A DNA stretch of 64,000 nt from Hybos culiciformis. Its lineage: Eukaryota > Arthropoda > Insecta > Diptera > Hybotidae. The notes under the pieces were generated by a model. The model was not told where the DNA came from. It ran no database searches and was given only the letters and a program-made list of their open reading frames with translations. This document shows, one piece after another, positions 11,169 through 23,475 of the stretch. Positions within the stretch are counted from its first letter, which is position 1, and each line of letters opens with the position of its first letter. The translations under genes and the position numbers were made by a program. The DNA is taken from contig OZ023273.1 in assembly GCA_964007475.1 (NCBI GenBank), positions 72,641,842 through 72,705,841 of the forward strand, in the 5' to 3' direction.

Positions 11169-13918
11169 ATTTTGTAAAAATTTGCAAATCTACAAATTTT
11201 CAGAATCTTCAAATAAAATTTTTTCTTATGGGGGAAATTTATTAAAAAACATAGGGAAACTTGATCTTAAATGTAAAGTAAGAAACGAAGAAAAAAATAT
11301 TTTATTTGAAATAGTTAATACGGATTCTTGTCCAATATTAGGTCTTAAAAGTTGCCTTGAACTTAATTTGATTAAAAAAATAAATGAAATTAAATCGCTT
11401 TTAACAGAAAAAGAAGAAAAAATCAGGGAATTTAAAGAATTATTTGGAGGGTTAGGACATTTTGCGGAAAATTTAAAATTAGAAATTAATAAAAATTGTT
11501 TACCTGTAGTAAAGCCATCGCGACGAATAGCCGAAAGTTTAAAAATTCCTGTAAAAAATGAACTCGCGAGATTAGTCGAAAAAAATATTATTGAAAAATG
11601 TACAGAAGCTGTAGACTGGTGTTCTAATGTGGTTATAGTAGAAAAACAGAACAAGAAGATAAGGCTATGTTTGGACCCAAAAGAGCTAAATATGGCATTA
11701 AAAGATTTTAATTACCCAATATGTACCTATTTTTGAAGAGATATCTTCTAGTTTAGCGGGAAAATCTTTTTTCACGGTTTTGGATTTAGCTGAAGGATAT
11801 TTTCAAATTTCTTTAAACGAAGAGTCTAAGAAACTGTGTACATTTAGTACTCCTTTCGGATGCTACAGTTTCAAAAGATTGCCGTTTGGTATTAAACCAG
11901 CTCCTATGATTTTTCAGAACTTAAATGAAAAAAATTTTGAAAATATTAGTGGAGTAAATATATACATCGATGATGTTTTAATTGCGGCAGATACAGAAAA
12001 GGAACATGACGAAATTTTCAATAAGGTCATGAAGAGGGCTAAAGAAAAAAATATAAAATTTAATTCAGCTAAATTCCAATATAAAATGGCACGTAATATC
12101 AAAAACTGCAATTTCTGTAGATCCAGAGAGAGTAAAAGCCCTAAACCAAATAAAAGACCCAAAAGACAAAAAAGACCTGTTAAAAATATTAGGAATGATA
12201 AACTATTGCAGAGAGTATATTCCTAATTTGGCCAACATTTCAGAACCACTAAGAGAGTTGACTAGAAAAAACGTAATATTTGACTGGACAGAAATTCATA
12301 AAAAATGTTTGGATAAAATTAAAATGGTATTAGCAAACTCAGTTACCCTAAAATCTTTTGATTCTACAAAATGTATTACAGTACAGGCAGACGCATCTAA
12401 AGCGGGGTTAGGATGTTGTCTTTTACAAGACAATAAGCCAGTACTTTTCGCGTCACGTAGTTTGAACGATTCCGAAGTTAGATATAGTCAAATAGAAAAA
12501 GAATTCTTAGCCATTGTGTTTGCTTGTAACAAGTTCCATTATTTTATTTATGGTCGTAAATTAAAAATACATACGGACCATAAACCTTTGATAGGTATTA
12601 TGCGAAAGGATATTTCGAAAATTCCCAATCCGAGATTACAGCGAATGAAAATAAAATTAATGAAATATCAATTTGAATTAGAATATATACCGGGAAAATT
12701 TATGCATATGGCATATATTTTATCTAGGTATTATAATACTGAAGAAAAGGGTGACGAAATTCCTGATATTGATTGTGTGGTGCATTCCATAAACGTGAGT
12801 GAGGGGAAAAAACAATTATTTAGAAATGAAACTAAAAATGACACAGTTCTACGTAAATTAGTGAAAGTATTAGAAGATGGTTGGCCAAATGAGAAAAATA
12901 AGCTAGATGATGATATAAAATTTTATTTTAGATTTAAAAATGATTTGATTTTAAATGAGGGTATTATATTTAAAATGAAAAAATTCTTGTCCCAGAATCA
13001 ATGAGAATTCAAATGTTAGAAGAGTTACACAGGCCCCATTTAGGAATAGAAAAGACATAGGCGAGAGCTCGTCAAATTTTATATTGGCCAAGTATGAATG
13101 AAATGATTGAAAATAAAATAAGTAATTGCGAAATTTGTCAAAAATATAAAAATAAAGAAATTAAGGAGCCTATGATTTCACATGAAATTCCAAATATGCC
13201 ATTTAATAAAATTGCCATGGATATTTGTGAAATAGGAGGCAAAAACTTTTTAGTAGTTATAGACTACTTTTCTAAACATCTGGAAATTATAAATATCAAC
13301 AAAAAAACTGCATTGACAGTAATAGAAAAATTAAAAATTCTTTTTAAATTCTTTGGCATTCCCAAAACAATAATAGCTGATAACATGCCCTTCAATTCTT
13401 ATGAATTCGAGGATTTTTGCAAAAAGTTAGATATAACAATAACTACCTCTAGTCCTCATTACCCGCAAAGTAATGGACTCGCAGAGAGGGCGGTTCAAAT
13501 AGCAAAACATTTAATTAGAAAATCTAGTGAGTCAAAAACGGAGTTATGGTTGGGTTTGTTAGAATATAATAGCACCCCAATTAAAAATTCTAAAATATCG
13601 CCAATTGAGATTATGTTTAGTAGGAAATTACGAACATTATTGCCTGCGCACAATAATTTTTTTGAAGATTCTGGAAACATTCAAAGTACACTTGACAGAA
13701 ATAATAAAATAAATAAAAATTATTATGATAAACATAAAACAAAAAAAAAAATTTTTGAAGCTAACGACCCAATTTGGTACCGCGATAAAAATATCTGGGA
13801 AAAGGGAAGAATAAAGGAAAAACATAATACACCGAGATCATATATAGTCGAAAGAGAAAATGGTAAGGAGATTCGTAGAAACTCTTATTTTTTGAGAAAA
13901 CGCAAGCAAAATGATTAA
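11160..13918 (+). pseudogene. pol: Pol of element A, broken (protease, RT, RNase H, integrase)
   Basis: The domain order is standard. The protease active site is interrupted at 11147-11160: after LD of the expected D-T/S-G site the next recognisable residues are NVLP, a loss of about 14 bp. RT carries its YIDD box (near 11965) but breaks near 11722 and again near 12090. RNase H (VQADASKAGLGCCL, HTDHKPLIG) is at about 12380-12740. Integrase has a damaged N-terminal zinc region with a frameshift near 12985 and a stop near 13058. Its core keeps D, D and E in AMDICE, IADNMPF and LAERAV. No chromodomain or envelope frame is seen. Confidence 0.88.
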
Positions 13919-14274
13919 ATCTAACAAATAATAAAAGTTGTGCATTTGTTCAAAACCACATAAAAATCAAAAATATCATATGAAATTGAAATTAAAAATA
14001 TTATAATATTGTAAAGGTAATATAGATTGAAATGATAAAACATTTACATTAAAAATTTATGAATTATATAATAATGTAAATTTATGTTTTAGAACTGATA
14101 ATAACTTTAAGTAAAATTTAATAGTAATAATAAAGCTAGTTTTCAAGAATTCAAAATCTATAAGTTGTAATATTACATTAAATATGAAATTGAAGTAAAA
14201 GCTAAAAATGAACTATAGTTAAGTAAAAGAAAAAAAAAAAAAAATTGAAATATGTTATAATTTTAAAAGGGAGA

Positions 14275-14424
14275 TGTAGTATATGTATTGTAAATATATA
14301 TAGACATAACAATATAAATATCAATAGGTACTATTACAAATATTAATGTACACTGATAATAATTATAATAAAACAGTCTAATTCTAATCTTCTACGATAA
14401 AGGTCGTTTTATTAGTATAATACA
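14275..14424 (+). repeat. 3' LTR of element A
   Basis: 150 bp, preceded by the purine tract AAAAGGGAGA and ending AATACA. It differs from the 5' LTR by a 3-bp indel and very few substitutions, which suggests a fairly recent insertion. Confidence 0.88.
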
Positions 14425-14570
14425 ATTGAAAGCAAGATTTTGTATTGTTACTTTTTATTTTAATTTACATTTTGTACTGAGCAGCCCATCATTTGTAGCC
14501 ACTGTTATTTCATAGTTTAAATCTTTTAAGTATTAACTTCTGTCGGCAATTTTATGACTGCTTCGTGTGT
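14425..14570. repeat. Palindromic MITE, copy 3, right half
   Basis: This continues the MITE interrupted at 9774: part of the loop, then the right stem ending GACTGCTTCGTGTG. About 35 bp next to the LTR do not match other copies. The satellite array starts immediately after it. Confidence 0.75.
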
Positions 14571-15466
14571 TTTTCTTTGCATATTTTGAGCCGGGAATAT
14601 CCTAACCGTAGCTCCCTACCCAAAATTTTTGGGCAGGTAATCTTTATTTCACCGGAGCTACCTATTTTGATAAATTTCTTTTTTTGCATATTTTGAGCCG
14701 GGAGACCCTAACCGCAATCTTTATTTGACCGAAGCTAGCTATTTTGAAAAAAAAAAAATTTATTGTAAATTTTGAGCATGGGACGACCATAACCGTAGCT
14801 TCCTACCAAAAATTTTTGGTCAGATAATCTTTATTTCACCGGAGCTACCTATTTTGAGAACATTTTTTTTTGTAAATTTTGAGCCGGGACGACCCTAACC
14901 GAGCTCTCTGCCCAAAATTTTTGGTCAGGTAAACTTTATTTTGATAATTTTTTTTTTTGCATATTTTGAGCCGGGAAGACCCTAAACGCAGCTCCCTAGC
15001 CAAAATTTTTGGTCAGGTAATCTTTATTTTACCGAAGCTACCTATTTTGAGAAGTTTTTTTTTTTGCAAATAATGAGACGGGACGACCCTAACCGTAGCT
15101 CCGTACCGAAAATTTTTGGTCAGATAGTCTTTATTTCACCGAAGCTACCTATTTTGAAAACATTTTTGTTTTGTAAATTTTGAGCCGGGACAAGCCTGGA
15201 CCGTAGCTCCCTACCCAAAATTGTTGGTCAGCTAATCTTTATTTCACCAGAGCTACCTATTTTCAAAATTTTTTTTTTATAAATTTTGAACCGGAACAAC
15301 CTTAACCACAGCTCTCTAGCCAAAGTTTTTGGTCAGGTAACCTTTATTTGACCAAAGCTACCTATTTTGAAAAAAAAAAATTTTGTAAATTTTGAGCTGG
15401 GAGGACCTAACCGTAGCTCCGTACCCAAAATTTTTGGTCAGATAATCTTTATTTCATCAGAGCTAA
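14571..15466. repeat. Tandem satellite, nine units of about 106 bp
   Basis: The motif GAGCCGGGA (or a variant) starts units near 14588, 14694, 14773, 14881, 14969, 15074, 15182, 15288 and 15393. Spacing is mostly 105-108 bp, with two shortened units of 79 and 88 bp. Each unit has GTAGCTCCCTACCCAAAA, TTTTTGGTCAG, AATCTTTATTTCACC and AGCTACCTATTTTGA in order. Single copies of the unit occur inside the fold-back arms (2290-2400, 3820-3920, 23245-23345). Confidence 0.88.
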
Positions 15467-16227
15467 TTTGTAAACGAAAGATTTTTAAAAAATAATTTGA
15501 ATTTAAATTTTTCGCGCCAAATTATTTCGTTTTTATAAATGACAAAAATGATTATTGAGTGGAATTATTTTTTTGAGTATTCAAACGTCAAAAAACCATG
15601 TCGTTTCGAACTCGAATGAGTCTCCGAAAATAAATTTTTACCCTCTACAGAATAACTCAATTATATCATACAACGCCGCTAAAGAAGTATTAACTTCAAA
15701 AATATTATAATTTCTTGAATAATAATTGCGATCAATGTCGAGAATATAAATTCAAATCATTCAATTCTTTTGATGTTGTAATTAAGAATTTTTCGTTTCA
15801 GAAATAATTCTTTCTAGATCCGAAAATTTTAACAATATTTGAACAGAATGATATTTTGTTTCCATATGGTCACAAATAGTTTACGGCTTTAAGATGTCTT
15901 TTTAATTTAGAATCAAAGTGGTCGTAAAGTCTAAAAATTAAAATAATTAAAATATTAGACTGTGTGACCTAAAATTAATCAATTCCTTTATAATAATTAA
16001 AAAAAAATTTGGAAGAAAATTTTTTTTTGACAAGAGAAACAAATTAAAACAAAAACCAATTCGAAAAATTTAATTTTTAAATTGTATATATAATTTTTGA
16101 AAAAGGATAAAAATTTGAAAAATTTTTGTAGTTTGTGTTTTTGAAGTTTCGCAAACTACAAACACTTAAAAAAAAAAGTTAATTCTATTCTAATGACTTG
16201 TTAATTATTTTATTTACATAGTACATT
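15467..16227. other. AT-rich spacer, no gene seen
   Basis: No coding frame. It contains ACGCCGCTAAAGAAGTATTA (near 15674) followed by ACTTC, a small hairpin motif shared with 25853 and 36965, preceded by TTTTTACCCTCTAC, which also recurs at 25828. Confidence 0.5.
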
Positions 16228-18699
16228 TTTTCCTTTTTTTTTTGTAATTCAGTTCTTATTGATTTAACAAAATATAATTATATAATTACATAATTACACT
16301 TAATCTTAAAAACAAAAATCTAATGCCCAATACTATAAAAGCCTGAAGGGCTAATAACTGGCAAATAAAAATGTAAAAAAATGTAAATATAAAAAAATAT
16401 AAATTCAGTATAAGTTGAAATTCAATTATAAATTCAATATTTTGATACAAATCAAATAAGTATTATGGTAGTAAGCATCATTACACAAATATTCCAATCT
16501 AAAAAATTCAAAGATCAATTTATGAAACTTAAATACAATATAAAAAAGAAAAAAAAAAATACAAACAATTTTATTGCTTAAAGTAAGTTCTGCATACCTA
16601 AATTGTAATACATTTCAGAAAAAAAAAATAAAACTTAGTATGTAAATTGAACTTAATACATTAACAAAATCATTAATGCAATAAATTAGAAGAAATCAAA
16701 AATCAATATTTAAAATGAATTAAGCAAATACTACTTCTTTTCACTTGAAGGTTATTAACTACTTAGAGAGAAAATTAAGTATTCAACTAATCAAACAAAG
16801 ATTATACAGAGATCTCAAATCAAGCTTGGAGTAAACAAAGATGGTCACAATATTTAAGTAGAGATAATTAATATATAATAAGAAAATAAGAAAAATAAAA
16901 CAAAAACCATATCAAAATTATATAAGAATTAAACTGAAGTAAAAAATAATTAATCACTCAACATATAAGAACCTACAACAGTCGATCAAGCTTTGAGTTA
17001 ATAATCCAATTAGAAACATTAAGTTTGAAGATTGATAAAGAAAGAGCTGATTTAATATCTACAGGAAGAGAATTATAAATTTTGGTGCCATTGTGAGAAA
17101 TTTTTTTGGTTGTCAATTCCAGTCTACAGAATTTAAAAATGAGGTTGTTCGAATTACGAGTGAGTCTCATGGACTCACATGGTATAAAATTAACAGTTTG
17201 ATATCCAATTCTATTTAGATTTTAAAAAAAAAATATGGTAGATTGTCTGATAAGGACTCCTTGAATTAGTAGAATATTCAGCGATCTGTACAGCAAGATA
17301 GACAAATAACGAATATTTTTACTATGAGTAAGCTTAAGACTTTTATTTTGTGTAATTTGAAGGCTTTATGATAGACACACCAGCATTTGCCCATATAATA
17401 GTTAAAGAAGATAAATGTGAATGAATCATTGAAAAGTACAATAGTTTTTTTGTACATGAACTAAGCATATTCCTATATTTGTAGAGAACTGCAAGTTCTG
17501 GTAACAGTTTCTTTATAAGGTAGGCAATGTGGTTATCCCATTTAAGATGTTTATTAAGGATGAGACCCAAATACTTAACCTTATCTGCCTCATATATGGT
17601 GGTACCATTTATGTCAACGGACAAAGGTTCAATTCTTTTATTAATTAATCTAAAAGCTAAAACGACAGTTTTGTTAGCATTTAAAGTTAATCTATTAATA
17701 TTAAGGTAATGACTTATAACATCAATGTCATGATCGATTAAAGAAAGCATGCTGCTTGTGCTAATCAACGGGTAGAAAAGAGATGTATCATCAGCAAATT
17801 GGTACAGGCAATGACAAAAGTGACATGTCATTTATAAATATAAAAATAGAAGCGGACCCAATATACTTCCTTGAGGAACTCCAATGTTAATAGGTTTAAG
17901 ATACTTCCTTGAGGAACTCCAATGTTAATAGGTTTAAGACTACTTCTTGAGTCATCTACTTCGACACATTGAAACCTGTTACTTAATAAATTTTAGAATA
18001 CTTGTAGGGATAAACTCCTGACCCCAGAAAATTCTAACTTCCTTATCAGTATTCTATGATCAACACTATCAAACGCCTTTGCGAAGTCCAAAAATAGCCC
18101 TTCTACAAACATACCATTATCTATTGAATGACAGATATAATCTATCAAATGGACCAAAGCTGTTTGTGTACCACTACCCGATCGAAATCCAAATTGAAAT
18201 TTGTAGAAAAATTACTAGCCAAAAAAAAATTGTATAACTGATTATGAATTAATTTTTGGATCACTTTGTCAATTACTGCTACGATTGAGTTTGGTCTATA
18301 GTTTGATGCATCTTCTCTATTGCCTGCTTTAAAAATAGGTACCATTTTTTGTATTTTAAGTTTCTCAGGATAAATACCTGTAGTTATGATCAAGTTGAAG
18401 AGACTAACAAGCAGACTAGTAAATGACTCCTTAGAATTAATAATGATTTTATGAGAGATTCCATTGAAACCGGGTACCTTGTTAATAGCTAGATTTGAAA
18501 TAATCAAGGATACCTCATTAGCTGACGTAGGGGAAAATTTTAAAATTGCATCATTGTAAGTAAGAAGGTTGTGAAAGTTAATGTCATCAGATATATTTGA
18601 TAAATTATTAGATAAGTTAGAGGCCATAGTCTCTCCGATGGAAACAAAGTAATCGTTTAAACAATTGGATATATTAAAATAAATGCTGTTAAAACTCAA
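16228..18699 (-). pseudogene. LINE-1st family: RT, C-terminal domain and 3' UTR
   Basis: This is the 3' part of a minus-strand jockey/CR1-type LINE. From upstream (high coordinates) it encodes RT blocks with NYRP (18300), then GSGTQTA-like, then VPQGSI (17880), then FADDT (17780), and a C-terminal domain ending in YNSLPVDIKS (17050). A 38-bp tandem duplication at 17871-17946 shifts the frame at VPQGS, and another shift lies near 18190. The plus-strand T run at 16228-16245 is the poly(A) tail. Upstream parts of the same element are at 19679-20243, 21122-21539 and 29288-29756. Confidence 0.85.
17871..17946. repeat. 38-bp tandem duplication in the LINE RT
   Basis: TTGAGGAACTCCAATGTTAA and the following bases occur twice with a period of 38 bp (17871 and 17909). 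As 38 is not a multiple of three, the duplication breaks the RT frame at the VPQGS motif. Confidence 0.85.
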
Positions 18700-19678
18700 G
18701 CGATTATAATATATTTATATAGTGTTATTTGTAGTTCAATCTGTCCTCATATTCTTATTGATGGAAAGATTATACAATATTCTCAATCAATAAAAAGTTA
18801 GGGTTTTATTATTGATGAGACTTTATCATGGGATAAAAATTTATCATCTATAATAAGCAGAGTAAATTTTAGATTAAGAAGTTTGTATACAGCTAACCAA
18901 TTTATTCCTCAATTCTTAAGGAAGAAATTGGTTTGGACACTAATAATGCCAATTTTTATATGTGGAGTGGAAATTTATCCTAGTGGTAATGTTTCATCCT
19001 TAAATCGTGTAAAGTTATGCATCAACAGAGCTGTGAGAGTAACTTTTGAACATTTTATTTCCATACGAGTATTAATATTACTTTTCAAAATAATCACTTT
19101 TTCTTCTCCTGCTTATCTATATAGATCTGTAACATATTTACGAACTGGAAGAAACATTATTTATACCTTATCATAGGTCAAATTATATGCAGCAATCATT
19201 TTTTATTAGAGCGTTTTTTACTGTATAATAATGTCCCTTTAATTATAAAACAGAGTATTTCCGTAGAAATTTTTAAACGTGAGCTTTACAAGCATTTCTC
19301 AGATTAAATATTAAAAATCGTTATTAAATTTGAAAATTACAATTATATTTTTTTTTTATTTTTTATTATATTTATATACTATTTATACAATATACATATT
19401 ATTACTCTGTTAATCATGAAATCGTGTTCTGTTGATATAATTGTTTTAAATTGATAAATATTGAATTTTTCTTTTTAACTTTTAATAAGTGTCGATAAGC
19501 GTCGTTGTGTGCATAAATAACATAAATTTCATTAACATATGTTAGGTTTAGAATAATATAATTTAGTTGTTCTATGATTATTTTATTTATTGTAAAATAT
19601 TAACATTTTTATATTTATCAATCTTTTTGGGCTACTATATCCATTCGATTGTAAATAATTGAAATAAATAAATAAATA
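18700..19678 (+). pseudogene. Second LINE family, 5'-truncated 3' fragment
   Basis: This opposite-strand fragment encodes the end of another LINE RT (LGFIIDETLSWDKNL, then RKKLVWTLIMPIFICG, then FFIRAF and FKRELYKHFSD at the C-terminus, 19307). It ends in an AAATAAATAAATA tail, typical of CR1/L2-like LINEs. It splits the minus-strand LINE between the segments at 19679 and 18699. Flanking GTTAAAACTCAAG and GTTGACCCCTCAG could be a diverged target duplication. Confidence 0.75.
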
Positions 19679-20243
19679 GTTGACCCCTCAGATTCCCTTA
19701 ATTTGGAAATAGTAACATGCTTTGGCTTTACCGGTAAGGAGTTGAGAAGTACCCACGTTTTTCTCATATTCCCAGAGCATTTACTTAAGTTGTTTTTAAA
19801 GTAAGAATTTCTTGCATTGTCAATAAGCTATTAGTTAGTTGAGTTGGGGGTGTATCTTAACAGCACTGCACTTCAAGGCAATAAATTGCCCTGAAAACTT
19901 TACCATCACTCTCATATACATGCTAATATGATAGGACAGGGCTCGGTAAGAAGCATGCAATGGAAAATTAGTATAACCTACAAACGATGCTTAAATCAAG
20001 CATCAGGAAAAAAAACCTTTTGTAAAAAAAACATTAAACAATAAGAACAAGTCTTGTTTCTGATAAATAACGAAATCACTAGTGACATAACACATAATTT
20101 ATAATTGTTGTGAATATCAGTGAAATTTTTATGTTTCGAACATAGATTCCTTAAATGGTTTTTATGTTTAATGAGCTTAGCCAAATCACTTTTTATCCAA
20201 GGCGACATTAAATGATTAGAATTTAGTTTAACTGTTTTAGAGA
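19679..20243 (-). pseudogene. LINE-1st family: linker between endonuclease and RT
   Basis: On the minus strand it encodes PWIKSDLAKLIKHKNHLRN, then NARNSYFKNNLSKCSGNM and KTWVLLNSL, the region usually found between endonuclease and RT in jockey-like LINEs. About 200 bp of non-coding sequence (19833 to about 20075) interrupts it. The upstream end is the hAT target duplication at 20236. Confidence 0.75.
19833..20098. repeat. 265-bp block shared with 53868-54132
   Basis: It begins GTTGAGTTGGGGGTGTATCT and ends ACTAGTGACATAACACATAA; almost the same block occurs once more. It contains both inserted non-coding sequence and flanking LINE coding sequence, so the second copy probably derives from a LINE that already had the insertion. 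Confidence 0.75.
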
Positions 20244-21113
20244 CAGAGCCGTAACTAGGATAAGGCGAACATGGCCCCGGCCATAGTCGCCTGATTAAAA
20301 AGGCGCTCACTCATTTTACTTTTTTCCAATTTTAAACAGTTTTTACTTAGAAAACATGATTTATTACAGCTTTATACAAAATTTCAAAATTCAAAGTTTA
20401 CGTAATTTTCTTCAAAATTAATTTTTGTTAATTTGCTAAATTATTTGAATTTTTGTCGGGAGAAAAGTTAATGTCTAGATCCATGTTGGAATTTAATAAA
20501 GCAGTGAAAGATCTTTGTTCGGAGTATTCAGAATTGGATTCCGGTGAGATGCTGAATGAAATCGAATGCTTTAAATTTCAAAGTGCGGAGCTGTTTAAAA
20601 ATTTGTGTGAAACATTTCGAAATATTTATGTTGCTTTACGAATTTTACTAACACTTCTAGTAACTGTGGCTGGCTAGTGGGGAGAGAAGTTTTAGCAAAC
20701 TTAAGCTCAGTTCACTTCACCATCTAATTAAAAATCATGTCTGTATAATCGATCGTAAATATTCAAAGATATTAATAAAAAAAAAAACAGACGTTAATTA
20801 TAAATCATTGATATTTCATATGTTTGAAGAAGCAAATTTTGATGAAATAATCAACTAATTTGCAAACATTAAAGCAAGAAAAATTAAATTAAAAAAATTT
20901 CTAAGCATTGAATTTGTTGAAATTATTGCTTTTGTTAAAAATAAATAAATGTATTAATTTCAAATTGAATAGTTATGTTGAATAAATAAAGAATTTATGT
21001 TATCTTTTTATTCGTATAATAGCATTTAAAATAGATCGAAATCAAAATTGGAAGTTAATTTTGTAACATTGTAATTTTTGCCATAGGCACCGCAAACTCT
21101 AGATACGGCTCTG
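20244..21113 (+). mobile_element. Deleted hAT element, 870 bp
   Basis: Terminal inverted repeats CAGAGCCGTAACTAGG and CAGAGCCGTATCTAGA, with an exact 8-bp target duplication TTTAGAGA (20236-20243 and 21114-21121), identify the hAT superfamily. The interior keeps only the end of a transposase: LRILLTLLVTVA, a break, then GERSFSKLKL (20610-20720), the hAT dimerisation signature. It interrupts the LINE between linker and endonuclease. Confidence 0.93.
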
Positions 21114-21121
21114 TTTAGAGA

Positions 21122-21539
21122 TTGTGTTGTTATGAACAAAATGGGTAACCGATTTGAAACTGTAATCAAAAAGATCATTAGGATCTGAGAAATTATTAAT
21201 CAAGTCCTCAGACAAAAAAGTATCAATTTCAGTTTTAATTCGTTCAAAACCTGTTTTTTTACTAATAAATTCAATGTATTTAGTATTAGGGAGACAGCAA
21301 GAAAAACTGCCAATCAAAGCATTATGGTCACTCATACTATTATCACAAACATCAACTCGAATCTGAGAAAACTTTGTAATATTAGTAAAAATGTGATCAA
21401 TACAGGAGTTAGATTGAGCCCTCGTCATTAACTTATTACATAATAAGAAATTGTATGAGTAAAGGGAATCAATTAATTGGTTACCTATATCGAAATTTAA
21501 GGTATTAAGGTTGGTATCACCCATAAAAATTGATGGTTT
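21122..21539 (-). pseudogene. LINE-1st family: endonuclease, C-terminal half
   Basis: It encodes GDTNLNTLN, SCIDHIFTN and SDHNALIGSF, the C-terminal motifs of the AP-type (exonuclease-endonuclease-phosphatase) endonuclease that nicks target DNA. Its N-terminal half is at 29288-29756; removing the hAT at 21548-29279 joins the two halves. Confidence 0.85.
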
Positions 21540-22046
21540 ATTACCTACAGGGGTGGCTCTACCATATAGGCAGCCTAGGCCGTCGCCTAACTGTGGAGGG
21601 CGCCAAAATACGAGAAAAAATAAAAAGATATTTTATTTAGTTATACGACTTTTTATAAACTGTTGAAGGCGCCAAAAAATTTGAAGAAAAAAATAAAAGC
21701 TACTTTTTTAAAAATTATATATAAAAACAAAATATTCAAATTTTGAAATTTTTAATTGAAATTAAGTAAGTATTTCTTAGGTGGCCATGATTTTTCACAG
21801 GATTTTAAATTTTCTGAAAATTTATACAGTATTATTTATTCGCACAAAATTATAGTCGCGTTTGGTATAGTGTTTTTGTTAAAAACAAATTTATTTGAAA
21901 ACATTTTTCACAATTTTAAAAAAAATAAAAGTGTAACATAATACCTTGTTCGCATTATAATTTTAATTCCCTTTGTATTCTGGAAAACAAATTACCGTTC
22001 GCATTACAAAATTTGATGAGAACTGGAATTTGATGATGTAAAAAAA

Positions 22047-22268
22047 ACACGAAGCAGTCATAGAACTGCCGACAGAAGTTTATACTTAAAGATTTAAAAA
22101 CTATGAATAACAGTGGCTACAAATGATGGGCTGCTCAGTACAAAATGTAAATTAAAATAAAAATCAGTCCATCAGTCCAAAAGCAGTCCATTATTTGTAG
22201 CCACTGTTATTTCATAGTTTAAATCTTAAGTATAAACTTCTGTAGGCAGTTCTATGACTGCTTCGTGT
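22047..22268. repeat. Palindromic MITE, copy 4 (complete)
   Basis: ACACGAAGCAGTCATAGAAC to its reverse complement ending CGTGT, with the same loop as copy 1. It starts the duplicated block inside the large hAT. Confidence 0.8.
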
Positions 22269-22745
22269 GTTTTTTTTAATTTACGAAATATTTTAACCTA
22301 CCGCTTCAAAATCAAAATGGCTTAAAATTCAAAATTACCATTAACATTAGATAAATATTTAAAAGCGTTTTAGAATTTTTTAGAACTATGCGAAATATCA
22401 CTTGGCTTGGCTGTACTTTTTTATTTTTTTCCATACAATTTTTATTTAATCCGTCAAATTGATTATTTAATTTTACAACAGATGCCTCTTTATTAATCGG
22501 GGAAAATAAACAAAAAATATTTATAAAATTGACATTTAGTATTTGAATAAAATTTCCTGTAACCGAATAAAATTTCCCGTATTGTGACTACAATTTAAGT
22601 ACTTATTTTTTCCTGGGTAATTGTTTACGATATTATTTTACAAGAAGTTGCTAACTTCTCTACGATAAATTATATGGCCATATGGCTTAGTGGATAGAAC
22701 ACCAGACTAATAAGTCTGAAGGTGCCAGGTTCGAACCCAATTATG
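22269..22745. repeat. Direct repeat R, first copy
   Basis: About 475 bp, containing ACCTACCGCTTCAAAATCAA, ACTTGGCTTGGCTGTAC and CTTATTTTTTCCTGGGTAAT, and ending in a tRNA-like sequence. It is repeated in the same orientation at about 25256-25732 with few differences. With the preceding MITE it forms a direct duplication at a distance of about 2.98 kb. Confidence 0.85.
22679..22745 (+). other. tRNA-like sequence 2, second copy
   Basis: Same sequence as 3249-3316: box A TGGCTTAGTGG, stem CAGAC/GTCTG, box B GGTTCGAACCC. Beyond it the match to 3316-4045 of the first fold-back element continues. Confidence 0.5.
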
Positions 22746-23026
22746 ATTTGTTTTTTTTTTAATATTTCAAATTTTTTTTACATAATAAAATGATTTCTAC
22801 AAGTAATAAGACAAAAATTGTTTTTTTGTTAGTGGGTACTGGTATGACCTAAAAGACGAGGGCGAGCGGGGGTCCCCTTACTCCCACCGTCCCTAAAAAT
22901 TATTGGTACTGACAGATGGAGAAAATTAATAGTTTTTCTTGTTCCAAATAAATAAAAAAAAAAAAAAAATTAATGGTTTATTAGAATTTTTTTATTATAT
23001 TTTAGAAATCCAAAATCATATGGGCT

Positions 23027-23092
23027 ATATGGTTTGGTGGCTAGAACATCGGACTATAAGAGTGAAGGTGTCAGGTTCGATTCCCCCCAATG
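23027..23092 (+). other. tRNA-like sequence 3, second copy
   Basis: Same sequence as 3599-3666, with box B GGTTCGATTCC. It keeps the same 350-bp distance from the preceding tRNA-like sequence. Confidence 0.5.
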
Positions 23093-23475
23093 AATAAATT
23101 TTTTTTAATTTTTTTGAACATAATAATTTTTAATTTTTTTGAACATAATTTTTTTATTGGTAGAATATGTAATTTTTTTGCTTGTAATATTGGGCCCTAT
23201 ATATACATATATTTGAAATTAAAAAAGTGTACGATAATTATGAATTCCTACCCAAAATTTTTGGTCTGGTAATCTTTATTTCACCAGAGCTACCTATTTT
23301 GAAAAAAATTTTTTTGGCATATTTTGAGCCGGGAAAACCTATAATGATAAATTACTTGATCGATATCTATACTATCAATGCCAAAATATACCTATGTTGT
23401 TTCTCAAGGCTTTAATAAAATTATTTGTAACGAGTTTAGTGCGTCCAATATTATAAATTTGTTTTATAGGATATA

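Larger units (their letters stand above)
9775..14424 (+). mobile_element. Ty3/gypsy LTR retrotransposon A
   Basis: A 4.65 kb element with LTRs at 9775-9921 and 14275-14424. The LTRs are nearly identical and end TG...CA; the 3' copy has 3 bp more near its start. A primer-binding site begins at 9922 (TGGCGCAGCCTGAAT) and a polypurine tract lies at 14265-14274. The order is gag, protease, RT, RNase H, integrase, with no envelope frame. The proteins resemble the K02A2.6-like/Mag-like group, which is inference. Several frameshifts and one protease deletion make it non-autonomous. Confidence 0.9.

Noticed and set aside
14571..15466. CRISPR-like array
   Set aside because: The whole unit of about 106 bp repeats without unique spacers, and the context is eukaryotic; it is a satellite.
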